Part shown: positions 1 through 5,616 of the stretch, piece by piece
How positions within the stretch are numbered: the first letter of the stretch is position 1
Layout of the letters: every line of letters begins with the position of its first letter
NCBI RefSeq assembly: GCF_009725235.1
Contig: NZ_WJFC01000338.1
Location: 1 to 8,609, forward strand
Source of the DNA: Scytonema sp. UIC 10036
GTDB taxonomy: Bacteria; Cyanobacteriota; Cyanobacteriia; Cyanobacteriales; Nostocaceae
Length of the DNA stretch: 8,609 nt
Reading direction: 5' to 3'
Notes under the pieces: model-generated
Database searches by the model: none
What the model was told of the DNA's origin: nothing
What the model saw: only the letters and a program-made list of their open reading frames with translations
Made by a program: the position numbers and the translations under genes

Positions 1-207
1 AAATACTATTTTTATGCAAAGCACAATTTAAACCATGGCTCTTTGTCTCACTAATTTTTCAATTCTAAAGTCAAGCTAAGATTTTACAATTTAAAAAAAT
101 TACAGAATTGAAACAATAACTTTTTTTGACGACTCCCGAACTGCTAGAAGATGACCATTAGACGTAGTAGCACTGGTAATTTTAGAGCAGAAAAGGAGTA
201 GTTGCAT

Positions 208-279
208 ATGCCCTGCTTGCAGCATTACTTATGGAAAAAAGAAATTGATTCACGATTCCAATCCCCTAGTTTTAAGTAA
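208..279 (+). CDS. possible 23-aa small ORF with strong RBS
   Basis: An ATG at 208 lies nine bases after AAAAGGAG (191-198), one of the best Shine-Dalgarno matches in the window. The frame runs 23 codons (starting MPCLQHYLWKK, ending QSPSFK) to a TAA. The peptide has no recognised family, no signal sequence and no membrane segment. It could be a leader peptide, a small protein or a chance ORF. A 16-codon ORF (151-201) ends inside the spacer after the Shine-Dalgarno, which would allow translational coupling. The function is unknown, and it is listed mainly because of the ribosome binding site. Confidence 0.2.
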   Translation: MPCLQHYLWKKEIDSRFQSPSFK

Positions 280-286
280 AGAGATT

Positions 287-314
287 CACTGGTCACTGGT
301 TATCGGTTACTGTT
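287..314. repeat. degenerate heptamer repeat (CACTGGT-like, 4 units)
   Basis: Two perfect CACTGGT units (287-300) are followed by the diverged units TATCGGT and TACTGTT. The 7-bp period and AT/GC mix match the short tandemly repeated repetitive sequences of filamentous cyanobacteria. It lies in the gap upstream of the rhodanese gene and has no visible coding role. Confidence 0.65.
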
Positions 315-487
315 AATAGCCCGTCTACCATTAGGCATAAATTTAGAATTTTCATTCTTCAGAAAGAGCAATACAAGCCATTTTGTTGGGTACATTTCTT
401 TCAGTGCATGAAATTCTTGCAATTTCTTTTGTCAATTTACGCCTAAAGTCTTTTGCAAGGTAGTTTAAGACGTTACAGAGGATACTC

Positions 488-937
488 ATGACTAACAAAC
501 TAGTAGACAATATCATTCCGCAACAGCCCCCAATCGGCGCACAGTCTGATGTTCATGTTCTCAAGTCTCGTTTGGAATGGGGCGAACCTGCTTTTACAAT
601 TTTAGATGTGCGCGATCGCAATGCCTTCAATCAAGGTCACATTATGGGTGCAATGCCCTTTCCACAAGACGAATTGGTAGAGCGTGCAGAATCCATAGCA
701 AAAAGCCGTGATATCTATGTTTACGGTGAAAGCGATGAACAAACTGCTCAAGCTGCACAACAATTGAGAAGCGCTGGTTTTGTACACGTGTCTGAACTCA
801 AAGGCGGTTTGGCTGCATGGAAAGCGGTAGGAGGTCCTACTGAAGGAATTATCGAATCAAGAACTCCAGCTGGTGCAGATGACTACAACGTCGTAGATCG
901 TTTGAAAAATCACGCAGAAACTCAGCAAAAAGGGTAG
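488..937 (+). CDS. rhodanese-like domain protein, catalytic Cys replaced by Gly
   Basis: This is a single-domain rhodanese-fold protein of 149 aa, cytosolic, with no signal peptide. Visible family marks are the LDVRDR segment (residues 39-44), GHIMGAMPFP (50-59) and the C-terminal GGLAAWK (106-112). In active rhodaneses the loop after the YVY strand is C-x4-S/T and carries the persulfide-forming cysteine; here the loop reads YGESDEQT, with Gly80 at the Cys position and no other Cys in the protein. Sulfurtransferase chemistry is therefore unlikely. A binding or regulatory role is inferred, as for other inactive rhodanese domains. The ATG start is supported by GAGG at 478-481, six bases upstream. 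The TAG stop (935-937) is also the first three bases of a heptamer array. The gene converges with the RNase D gene 63 bp away. Confidence 0.93.
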   Translation: MTNKLVDNIIPQQPPIGAQSDVHVLKSRLEWGEPAFTILDVRDRNAFNQGHIMGAMPFPQDELVERAESIAKSRDIYVYGESDEQTAQAAQQLRSAGFVHVSELKGGLAAWKAVGGPTEGIIESRTPAGADDYNVVDRLKNHAETQQKG

Positions 938-1000
938 TCACTAGTCATTAGTCATTAGTCATTAGTCATTAGTATGAACAAATGACCAATGACTAATGAC
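935..1000. repeat. heptamer STRR forming a 20-bp inverted repeat between convergent genes
   Basis: TAGTCAC (935-941) is followed by four TAGTCAT units (942-969). After a 10-base loop come AATGACC, AATGACT and AATGAC (981-1000). The arm 951-970 pairs with 981-1000 at 19 of 20 positions; the one mismatch is A964 against C987. The hairpin fills almost the whole gap between the two stop codons and may terminate transcription from both sides, though no strong T tract follows. The rhodanese stop codon TAG is part of the first unit. Confidence 0.85.
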
Positions 1001-1624
1001 TTAATGTTCAAACACATCCTTAAATTGCAATAAATCTAAGGAAACTATAGTTGGCAAACACTCAAAACACTCTAGGGCGATTTCATAACGTTCTTCACGT
1101 TTGAGCATATCGACAAGCTTTTGCCGCGCACTAATTAAGTAACGTACATCATTGGCAGCATAACTCAGTTGTGCTTCTGATAAATTGGTAGCATTTCCCC
1201 AATCAGAGCTTTGAGAAGTTTTATCTAACTCCACTTTTTCCAACTCTTGCACCAAGTCCTTCAGCCCGTGGCGTTGGGAATAAGTGCGTGCTAACTTACT
1301 GGCTATCTTGGTACAAAAAACGGGTTGGATATAAATGCCTAAGTTGTAACGGATCGCGGCTAGATCGAAACGTGCAAAGTGAAATATTTTCAGGACATTT
1401 GTCGCTTCCAACAGTTTTTGTAAGTTTGGAGCCTCTGTTTGTCCCTTAGCAATACGGATTGCCGTAACTTTTCCCTCTTGGTTGCATAGTTGTACAAGAC
1501 ACAAGCGATCGCGTTGTGGAATCAGCCCCATCGTTTCAGTATCTACGGCAATTTCATCGTTTTGTAGATAATGGGATAGCGTATCTTCAGTGAGGTCGCG
1601 ATCGCAAACCTGAAAATCTTCCAT
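1001..1624 (-). CDS. RNase D-type 3'-5' exonuclease (DEDDy)
   Basis: This 207-aa protein is essentially a bare DEDDy 3'-5' exonuclease domain, the family that trims RNA 3' ends with two metal ions. Exo I is VDTETMGL with Asp28 and Glu30. Exo II is FHFARFD with Asp87. Exo III is YAANDVRYL with Tyr155 and Asp159, giving the Y-x3-D spacing that defines the DEDDy subgroup. KIASKLARTYSQRHGLKDLV (residues 106-125) is also typical of RNase D. The HRDC domain of E. coli RNase D (about 375 aa) is absent, so this is the short form. The ATG at 1624 is the only reasonable start, and no Shine-Dalgarno is visible before it. The substrate in this organism (tRNA, rRNA or mRNA ends) cannot be told from sequence. 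Confidence 0.95.
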   Translation of the reverse strand: MEDFQVCDRDLTEDTLSHYLQNDEIAVDTETMGLIPQRDRLCLVQLCNQEGKVTAIRIAKGQTEAPNLQKLLEATNVLKIFHFARFDLAAIRYNLGIYIQPVFCTKIASKLARTYSQRHGLKDLVQELEKVELDKTSQSSDWGNATNLSEAQLSYAANDVRYLISARQKLVDMLKREERYEIALECFECLPTIVSLDLLQFKDVFEH

Positions 1625-1660
1625 GAATTAGAGCAGTTAGGTTAAACATCTATATTATCT

Positions 1661-1746
1661 AATTGCTAACGGCTAATAGCTAATAGCTAATAGTTAAGAT
1701 AATTTTGACCTAGCAACTAACCATTAGCCATTAGCCATTAGCAATT
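1661..1746. repeat. paired heptamer STRRs forming a long inverted repeat
   Basis: The left arm is GCTAACG followed by three GCTAATA units and GTTAAGA (1665-1699). The right arm is AACTAAC followed by three CATTAGC units (1715-1742). The ends pair perfectly: AATTGCTAA at 1661-1669 against TTAGCAATT at 1738-1746. Inner positions differ mainly by A/G and C/T changes. The element lies just downstream of the CAP gene and upstream of the RNase D gene, both on the minus strand, so it may end the CAP transcript. Confidence 0.82.
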
Positions 1747-1751
1747 TAAAT

Positions 1752-2297
1752 TTATCTAATGCGAACAAAAATTTGTGTCAGGTAGACTTCCCCATCGCTG
1801 TTAGTGGCGACACCAATGCCAGTCAGATTGTAATTCCCCTTAATATTCTTTAAATGTGCGGGGCTTTTCAGCCAGCTTGTCACAGCTTCTTGAACCGGAT
1901 CGCTGTACCCTTGGTTAAAAGCAAGATTTTCTGATGCGCTTCTGTAGCGAAGGGGAATCGCATCAACTCTCTTTTTAAACCCTTGGTGACTAAATGGGGA
2001 TTTGCGTCTGGCCATATTTTGACTGTGAATCCTAGCTTGTCGAGTAATTCTGGGATTTAAAGCTAGCTTTCGCAAACCCTTAGAAACCCGATACCGATTA
2101 ATTTGCTCAAAAACCGATTTTTCCAGATCGGTTGTTTTAAAGGTAGAGAATGATTTAACCTGGCGTGATGGAATTGATACCGAATTACTTTGGGTTGCTT
2201 TTTGTTTAGAAGAGTAACCCGCTAGTATACTCGTTGGTAATCCACTGGCAAGGACAAGCATACTTAAAGCAATGCCAAAAGCAGTTTGTCGGAACAT
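1752..2297 (-). CDS. secreted CAP-domain (SCP/PR-1-like) protein
   Basis: The 181-aa protein has an N-terminal signal peptide: charged start MFRQ, hydrophobic stretch about residues 7-26, likely cleavage after SILA or SILAG. It should be exported by Sec. No lipobox Cys is present. A low-complexity Ser/Lys/Gln linker (about 28-55) leads into a CAP domain (about 60-181) of the bacterial YkwD type. Landmarks are NRYRVSKGL (67-75), ARIHSQNMA (88-96), FSHQGF (102-107) with His104, ASENLA (121-126) with Glu123, Glu137, and SPAHLKNI (145-152) with His148. These His and Glu residues fit the CAP tetrad. The domain closes with GIGVA and YLTQIF. The function of bacterial CAP proteins is poorly defined (cell-surface, possibly metal-dependent). 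The ATG at 2297 has no clear Shine-Dalgarno but is set by the signal peptide. Confidence 0.93.
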   Translation of the reverse strand: MFRQTAFGIALSMLVLASGLPTSILAGYSSKQKATQSNSVSIPSRQVKSFSTFKTTDLEKSVFEQINRYRVSKGLRKLALNPRITRQARIHSQNMARRKSPFSHQGFKKRVDAIPLRYRSASENLAFNQGYSDPVQEAVTSWLKSPAHLKNIKGNYNLTGIGVATNSDGEVYLTQIFVRIR

Positions 2298-2643
2298 GGA
2301 GTGTTAAATAACGTGTAAGTTTAAGAGACACAATCCCTGGTTTTTTGTTTCTTGCGATACCAGTATGATTGATGGCGATCGGCAAGTTAGGAAATATTTG
2401 CATATTCAAAAAGCTCCGTCAAGAGTCGCTTGATATAATTCAAGCGAACTTTCAAGACAAATATATTTACATCTAAAATCTTATCTTTTAAGTATTGGCA
2501 AAAATTGTTACTAATGTATTTAATGGTGCGATCGCTCTTTAGCGCTTTGTGTTGCCAAATGTGGGAGCGATAAGCTGGGTAAAGCTTGCACCGAAGCGAT
2601 AAGCCGGGTACGGCTTGCGCCAAGGGCGATCGCAATGGATTAT
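2298..2643. other. gap between CAP gene and trpB 3' end
   Basis: The 346-bp gap contains two HIP1 octamers (2528-2535 and 2626-2633) and a pair of related hairpin repeats (2566-2621). Open frames here (for example 2387-2635 minus, TTG start) run through the repeats and resemble no protein family. The CAP promoter should lie in the part next to 2297 on the minus strand, but no confident -35/-10 pair was found. Confidence 0.6.
2566..2621. repeat. tandem pair of 27-bp hairpin repeats
   Basis: Copy 1 (2566-2592) and copy 2 (2595-2621) match at 23 of 27 positions, with a 29-bp period. Each contains a short stem around GGGTA: AAGCT/AGCTT in copy 1 and AAGCC/GGCTT in copy 2. Two of the four differences fall on the same stem pair (T-A against C-G), so pairing is kept. 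The array lies just beyond the trpB stop and could fold in the 3' end of that transcript. Similar GCGATAAGC-type repeats may be dispersed elsewhere in the genome; that needs a search. Confidence 0.75.
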
Positions 2644-3885
2644 TTATGCAGGATTCAAGTACTTAGCTACGGCTTGTACATCTTTATCACCACGTCCCGA
2701 AGAGTTAATAACGATATTGGGACTACCGCTCAGTTGGGGACACAGTGTTTCTAAATAAGCAAAAGCATGGGCTGTTTCTAAAGCAGGAATAATTCCTTCC
2801 AAGCGTGAAAGTCTTTGGAACGCGGCCAAAGCTTCTTCATCAGTTACGCTGTAATATTCAGCACGCCCTAAATCCTTCAAGTAGCTGTGTTCCGGACCTA
2901 CACCCGGATAATCTAATCCAGCACTAATTGAATGAGCTTCAACAACCTGCCCATCTTCACTTTGCAAAAGGTAACTCATAGCCCCATGCAATACACCAAT
3001 TCGACCTTTTGTCAATGTTGCTGCGTGTTTGTCGGTGTTAACTCCTTCTCCAGCAGCTTCTACACCAATTAACCGCACGGACGGTTCATCTACAAACTCG
3101 TGGAAGATTCCCATTGCGTTAGAACCACCACCCACGCAAGCAATAATAATATCCGGCAAACCACCCCACTTGGACATTGCTTGAGCGCGAGTTTCCTGTC
3201 CAATCACTTTGTGAAAATCACGTACAATCATGGGGTAAGGGTGAGGACCTGCAACAGAACCTAAAATGTAGTGGGTCGTTTCCACATTTGTGACCCAATC
3301 GCGGATTGCTTCAGAAGTGGCATCTTTTAAAGTACCAGTTCCTGCCGACACGGGACGTACTTCTGCGCCCATTAATCGCATTCTAAAAACATTCAAAGCT
3401 TGACGTTCCATATCGTGAACGCCCATATAAATAACGCATTGCAACCCAAAACGAGCGCATACAGTAGCCGTTGCTACTCCGTGTTGTCCGGCACCCGTTT
3501 CTGCAATAATTCTCTGTTTGCCCATACGCTTTGCCAGCAAGACTTGACCCAAAGCATTATTAATTTTGTGAGCACCAGTATGATTTAAATCCTCACGCTT
3601 TAAATAAATTTGGGGTCTAGTGCCATCTGGTTTTGCATAATGTGTACTAAGGCGTTCGGCAAAATATAATGGTGTTGCACGACCTACATAATCTTGCAGT
3701 AACTGTTGCAGTTCTGTCTGAAAAGCTGGGTCATTGCGATACTGCTGGTACGCAGTTTCCAACTCAGAAAGAGCTGGCATCAACGTTTCAGGAACATACT
3801 TACCACCAAAGCGACCAAAGCGTCCTAGTGTATCAGGCAGTTCAGTAGATGATTGAGAACCCGAAGGTAGGGGAGTAGTACTCAC
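2644..3885 (-). CDS. trpB: tryptophan synthase beta chain
   Basis: TrpB condenses indole and L-serine to L-tryptophan with pyridoxal phosphate, normally in an alpha2-beta2 complex with TrpA, in the cytosol. The sequence is full length and intact. In numbering from a 415-codon upstream start (TTG 3891), motifs are [19 protein letters not shown] at the N terminus, [11 protein letters not shown] with PLP-binding Lys109, ETGAGQHG with Glu131 (equivalent to E. coli Glu109), the phosphate-binding GGGSN loop (254-258), and SSGRGDKD with Ser398 near the PLP ring. Two starts are possible: TTG at 3891 or GTG at 3885. I chose GTG because the protein then begins MSTTPL and has 413 aa, as expected for cyanobacterial TrpB; neither start has a clear Shine-Dalgarno. 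No other trp gene is adjacent. The gene is divergent from the SUI1 gene. Confidence 0.98.
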   Translation of the reverse strand: MSTTPLPSGSQSSTELPDTLGRFGRFGGKYVPETLMPALSELETAYQQYRNDPAFQTELQQLLQDYVGRATPLYFAERLSTHYAKPDGTRPQIYLKREDLNHTGAHKINNALGQVLLAKRMGKQRIIAETGAGQHGVATATVCARFGLQCVIYMGVHDMERQALNVFRMRLMGAEVRPVSAGTGTLKDATSEAIRDWVTNVETTHYILGSVAGPHPYPMIVRDFHKVIGQETRAQAMSKWGGLPDIIIACVGGGSNAMGIFHEFVDEPSVRLIGVEAAGEGVNTDKHAATLTKGRIGVLHGAMSYLLQSEDGQVVEAHSISAGLDYPGVGPEHSYLKDLGRAEYYSVTDEEALAAFQRLSRLEGIIPALETAHAFAYLETLCPQLSGSPNIVINSSGRGDKDVQAVAKYLNPA

Positions 3886-3988
3886 GAACAAGCTAGAATT
3901 ACGGAACGACCTTAATTATACTCATACTGCTGAGCCTGTTTCTCTTAGCACTGATTACCTGTTAGCGGTTCTTTACAAAGTTAACCTT
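3886..3988. promoter_or_regulatory. divergent promoter region of trpB and the SUI1 gene
   Basis: This 103-bp gap must hold promoters for both genes. On the minus strand, a perfect TATAAT (complement of 3915-3920) lies about 30 bp from the trpB start, with only a weak -35-like GAAACA (complement of 3937-3942). On the plus strand, TATACT (3917-3922) overlaps it and could be the SUI1 -10, without a clear -35. If both are used, the two polymerases would compete. There is no room for a long attenuator-type leader before trpB. Confidence 0.45.
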
Positions 3989-4336
3989 ATGTCTTCATCA
4001 AATCGTAACAACCCTGAAAAGCGATTCGTCTATCAAGAGTTTGGCAATGATAACTCTGCTGCTTTTGAAAGAGCAACTCCCGACCTTCCACCAGAGAAGC
4101 AAAATGTGCGGGTACAAGCAACTCGCGCTGGACGTAAAGGTAAAACCGTGACTGTAATTACTGGCTTTCAAACAAATCAAGAAACTTTACAAGCTTTACT
4201 CAAGCAGTTAAAAACCCAGTGTGGTACGGGTGGTACTCTAAAAGAAAATGAAATTGAAATTCAGGGCGACCACAAGCCAAAAATTCTTGAGATACTAATT
4301 AAACTTGGTTACAAAGCCAAGATAAGTGGTGGCTAG
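3989..4336 (+). CDS. SUI1/eIF1-like (YciH-type) translation factor
   Basis: This 115-aa protein is a bacterial member of the SUI1 family, whose archaeal and eukaryotic members monitor start-codon selection on the small ribosomal subunit. The bacterial YciH-type proteins are less well understood and not essential in known cases. A variable N-terminal tail (1-38) precedes the fold. Diagnostic segments are RAGRKGKTVTVITGF (46-60), TQCGTGGTLKENEIEIQGDH (76-95), the family signature, and the closing helix and strand with LIKLGYKAKISGG. No Shine-Dalgarno precedes the ATG, which is common in cyanobacteria. It is transcribed away from trpB. Confidence 0.95.
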   Translation: MSSSNRNNPEKRFVYQEFGNDNSAAFERATPDLPPEKQNVRVQATRAGRKGKTVTVITGFQTNQETLQALLKQLKTQCGTGGTLKENEIEIQGDHKPKILEILIKLGYKAKISGG

Positions 4337-4460
4337 AATCATGTCTGGCGATCGGTTTAGACGGTTTACCGCACTCGTTCAACCAGATGAGTTGAAAAAT
4401 AAATGCTATCTTTGATGAGTATACAAATCCTGCTCATTTTAATACTTATGGGAGGGGGCA

Positions 4461-4625
4461 ATGGATTTAGTTAGAATAATTTGCGCTGTTTTACTACCAC
4501 CTCTTGGTGTGTTCTTACAAGTAGGTATAGGTAAAGATTTTTGGATAAACTTACTGCTTACTATTTTTGGATTTTACATTCTTGGGCTTGTTCATGCAAT
4601 CTGGGTAATCGCTAGACAAGATTAA
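4461..4625 (+). CDS. Pmp3/YqaE family small membrane protein
   Basis: This 54-aa protein falls below common ORF length cut-offs. It matches the Pmp3 (UPF0057, YqaE) family: LPPLGVFLQVGIGKDFWINL (residues 12-31) is the family's core signature, followed by LLLTIFGFYILGLVHAIWVI. Two membrane helices are visible, about residues 4-22 and 31-50, joined by the polar GIGKDF turn. Family members sit in the plasma membrane; yeast Pmp3 and plant RCI2 influence membrane potential and salt or cold tolerance, while the bacterial role is not established. The start is firm: GGAGGGGG (4451-4458) lies two bases before the ATG, with the GGAGG core 5 bases upstream. The reading frame is clean to TAA. It lies 124 bp after the SUI1 gene in the same direction, and may have its own promoter (TTGATG at 4412 with AT-rich sequence after it). 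Confidence 0.93.
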   Translation: MDLVRIICAVLLPPLGVFLQVGIGKDFWINLLLTIFGFYILGLVHAIWVIARQD

Positions 4626-4675
4626 TCTAGATTTCAAATTGTTTTAAGTTACCTATCGGAATTTTATTTATACAT

Positions 4676-4741
4676 AGGCAAGTTTTTCCATAGCACAACA
4701 GCCTTAAAGGTTGTGTGCTAGCTTTTAATTTATACTTGCCT
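4676..4741. terminator. nested inverted repeat downstream of the Pmp3 gene
   Basis: An outer 8-bp inverted repeat, AGGCAAGT (4676-4683) and ACTTGCCT (4734-4741), encloses a strong hairpin at 4691-4720. The inner stem pairs TAGCACA-CAGCC with GGTTG-TGTGCTA around loop TTAAA, 12 bp (one G-T pair) with a single bulged A. CTTTTAATTT follows, a weak T tract. It may terminate the Pmp3 transcript. Its nested shape also allows a small structured RNA or a miniature mobile element; flanking ATTTATAC copies at 4666 and 4728 are noted. Confidence 0.5.
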
Positions 4742-4924
4742 TTAAGACTCAGATTTATAGACGCAAAGGCGAAACGTCTGTGTCAGGAGAGCCAAAAATG
4801 CTATTGCATGAGTAGCAAGGTGAACAATTCTTGCTTTTGGTAGTAGTTGAGCGATCGCTGCCTTGAGTTGGATGCGAGCGGTCATGCGATAAATATGAGG
4901 TTGATACCCAGCAACTTGGATTAT
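4742..4924 (-). pseudogene. remnant of a CHAT-domain protease-like gene
   Basis: On the minus strand an open frame of about 60 codons contains KAAIAQLLPKARIVHLATH (residues encoded at 4864-4808). This matches the conserved CHAT-domain strand and catalytic-His segment, usually written as lpkARivHlATHG. CHAT domains are caspase-like peptidases, often fused to TPR repeats and very common in filamentous cyanobacteria. The glycine after the His is replaced by Ala, and the sequence then diverges to FRLCVYKSES and a stop. The Cys-bearing half (SACeT motif) is absent downstream, and the frame is closed by TAA at 4925-4927 upstream. A usable ATG at 4885 would give only 47 aa. I read this as a short relic of a larger TPR-CHAT gene. 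The frame assignment rests on motif recognition only. Confidence 0.5.
4759..4779. repeat. short inverted repeat AGACG/CGTCT
   Basis: AGACG (4759-4763) and CGTCT (4775-4779) form a 5-bp stem around an 11-base loop, close to the nested inverted repeat ending at 4741. It lies at the 3' end of the CHAT remnant on the minus strand. The function is unknown; it may be an edge of the event that truncated the CHAT gene. Confidence 0.3.
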
Positions 4925-5616
4925 TTATTTTATTTTGTAAATTGTTACTGCAAATACTTTTTTTCAACGTCTTTAACTACAGAATACTTCTATCTTCAGG
5001 CTTTGCTCGCACAATAAGCCAAATACAGCCCGCATTATTTGGTCTTGATACCCAGTATGACATGGTTCGCGTCAAGTGTCTGTCAAAAATTTTTAAAGAG
5101 CCGATCCGACAAACTTTTAGACCTTCTGCCCTTTGCCCTCTGCCTTTATGTACTAGTCAGTCACATCGATCGCTTGTTGCAACTTCGTAAAAGTCTTGCA
5201 TTATACCACAAAACAGGCTTAAATTGTGTAGCCACTTTCCTAATTAAGCTGGTCTTATTGTAGCCAGTTTCCCCATGAGAGAAACTACGAAAGAACCTTG
5301 TAATCTCAACGCAAATAGTCATATGCTGGTATAGGCTTGCAAAGTCGAAGACCACATAATTCTGGCGCGTCAAAGGGTCTTACTTTAGGTAAGTTAAGCA
5401 GTGCTAGCAGCTAGTCTCTGTTTATTCCCAGTTGATGAAATCATCAGAATATCGAGGTGGCTACCATCACTTTTTCTCGCTCAACTGAATAATCGACGGC
5501 TGACAATCAAATATACACTCCTTCAAGATCTGAAATTACCAGATTTTGAGGTTCTCTCTGCAAACAAAGTGGCACTTTCCTCAGAGTTACCACCTATAAA
5601 AAAAGGAAATGTGATT
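4925..5616. other. gap with no intact gene
   Basis: I see no recognisable protein on either strand. The stretch holds a second copy of TTGATACCCAG (5045-5055; first copy 4901-4911) and a short heptamer run (5127-5147). Several overlapping short open frames occur, for example 4942-5190, 5039-5263 and 5401-5718 plus, and 5161-5373 minus. None shows a domain, a convincing start or a composition like that of the neighbouring genes. It may be decayed coding DNA. Confidence 0.55.
5127..5147. repeat. heptamer STRR TGCCCTT-type (3 units)
   Basis: TGCCCTT, TGCCCTC and TGCCTTT follow one another without gaps. The period and sequence match a heptamer class common in Nostocales intergenic DNA. It supports the view that this stretch is noncoding, although three frames can be read through it. 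Confidence 0.6.

Larger units (their letters stand above)
1..487. other. AT-rich gap upstream of the rhodanese gene
   Basis: No gene can be recognised on either strand. The stretch holds a 16-codon ORF (151-201), a 23-codon ORF (208-279) behind a good Shine-Dalgarno, and degenerate heptamers at 287-314. All three forward frames around 150-310 give plausible-looking short peptides, so peptide appearance alone is not evidence of coding here. No clear sigma-70 promoter for the rhodanese gene was found; TTGTCA at 429-434 could be a -35, but no matching -10 follows. Confidence 0.6.

Noticed and set aside
151..314. Several short peptides in all three forward frames, including a CPAC-type stretch
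   Set aside because: All three frames look equally plausible, which shows that short peptides here are not informative. The CPAC frame has no start and only one Cys pair.
2206..2409. 67-codon minus-strand open frame overlapping the CAP gene start
   Set aside because: It overlaps the well-supported CAP signal peptide in another frame and shows no domain.
2387..2635. 82-codon minus-strand open frame
   Set aside because: It starts at TTG inside HIP1-rich repeat DNA, runs through the twin hairpin repeats and has no family resemblance.
4755..4967. 70-codon Cys/Ser/Thr-rich minus-strand frame, considered as a RiPP precursor
   Set aside because: It starts at TTG without a ribosome binding site and has no modification or transport gene nearby. 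The same DNA in another frame gives a clear CHAT-like motif, so this looks like a shadow of the relic.
4942..5263. Overlapping plus-strand frames of 74-82 codons
   Set aside because: They read through a heptamer repeat and have no domain or convincing start. A minus-strand peptide there (TGYQDQIMRAVFG) looked coding but is too short to support.
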